Positions 63,819 to 64,000 of a stretch of DNA of 64,000 nt are shown here, in pieces; within the stretch, counting starts at the first letter, position 1, and each line of letters opens with the position of its first letter. The position numbers and the translations under genes were made by a program. Source of the DNA: Paramuribaculum sp. (lineage in GTDB: Bacteria > Bacteroidota > Bacteroidia > Bacteroidales > Muribaculaceae); contig JAFLSD010000005.1 of the NCBI GenBank assembly GCA_022511125.1, positions 1 to 64,000 of the forward strand, read 5' to 3'. The notes under the pieces are model-generated. The model saw only the letters and a list, made by a program, of their open reading frames with translations, was not told where the DNA came from and made no database searches.

Positions 63819-63855
63819 ATAAACGATCTTTTTAATATAACATAAATCAAACGTA

Positions 63856-64000
63856 ATGACAAAAATCGGTTCTGTGATGACGAAAGTTGGTCGGAAAGCG
63901 TTGCTTCTCGGCAGTGGTGAATTAGGTAAAGAAGTAGCAATCGAATTGCAACGCTATGGAATCGAAGTGATAGCATGCGATAAATATCCCGGGGCTCCAG
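63856..64000 (+). CDS. purT: PurT, formate-dependent GAR transformylase (start only)
   Basis: The first 48 codons, cut by the window edge. [20 protein letters not shown] followed by [20 protein letters not shown] and DKYPGAPA is the N-terminal ATP-grasp start of PurT, which forms formyl-GAR from formate, ATP and GAR in purine synthesis. 37 bases after lon. Confidence 0.88.
   Translation, partial: MTKIGSVMTKVGRKALLLGSGELGKEVAIELQRYGIEVIACDKYPGAP

Overview
The window reads as the chromosome of a gut-type Bacteroidales bacterium. This rests on the recurring Bacteroidetes promoter signature (TTTG/TTG, 19-20 bases, TAnnTTTG) in front of many genes, the near absence of Shine-Dalgarno sequences, typical gene orders (purH-mreBCD-mrdA-rodA, rplM-rpsI-rpsB-tsf, lysC-lysA), a diverged EF-G paralogue of the Bacteroides EF-G2 type, and a GH110 alpha-galactosidase. 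A family such as Muribaculaceae is only a guess. No rRNA, prophage, insertion sequence or CRISPR array was seen.

Layout: 1-703 holds a scpB fragment and the tail of scpA whose style looks foreign (Firmicutes-like); the scpA frame is cut at about 701, followed by 0.5 kb without genes. 1.2-4.7 kb: an ABC-F ATPase, tRNA-Glu, a CBM9-like protein and a LysE exporter. 4.7-12.1 kb: the elongasome operon purH-mreB-mreC-mreD-mrdA-rodA. 12.2-14.2 kb: flavodoxin, a small acidic protein, the remnant of a type III restriction subunit and a gene-poor tract. 14.2-24.9 kb: pgk, pyrF and prfA on the minus strand, then tig, clpP, clpX, recQ, ftsE and an aldo/keto reductase on the plus strand. 25.3-31.7 kb: superoxide dismutase, a secreted hydrolase, lysine biosynthesis (lysC-lysA) and the agmatine-to-putrescine pair (aguA-aguB). 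31.8-35.4 kb: a cassette of alpha/beta hydrolase, membrane-embedded Mur ligase and D-Ala-D-Ala ligase. 35.5-46.2 kb: rmuC, a methyltransferase, smpB, tRNA-Met(CAU), PAP2 and NlpC/P60 enzymes, glmM, a DHH phosphoesterase, a RecD-like helicase and an SGNH hydrolase. 46.4-49.3 kb: rplM-rpsI-rpsB-tsf. 49.6-53.25 kb: an accessory operon behind a long structured leader. 53.4-58.4 kb: rplU-rpmA, GH110, umuDC and rpsO. 58.5-64 kb: a lipoprotein, EF-G2, lon and the start of purT.

Most of the window is housekeeping: wall elongation and precursor supply (mre/PBP2/RodA, GlmM, Ddl, Mur ligase), translation and protein quality control (ribosomal proteins, EF-Ts, RF1, SmpB, EF-G2, trigger factor, ClpXP, Lon) and DNA repair (RecQ, RecD-like, RmuC, UmuDC).

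The best candidate for something undescribed is 49641-53261. A good minus-strand promoter drives a roughly 310-base RNA closed on itself by a 12-bp helix and containing a classical H-type pseudoknot. It lies in front of four genes of unknown role: two exported CsgG/LpoB-like paralogues, a one-TM coiled-coil protein, and a two-TM protein with a divergent Nudix-like motif. Second-tier points are the membrane Mur ligase/Ddl/hydrolase cassette, the catalytic-His-less EF-G and the foreign-looking left edge. All calls come from reading the sequence; no database search was run.
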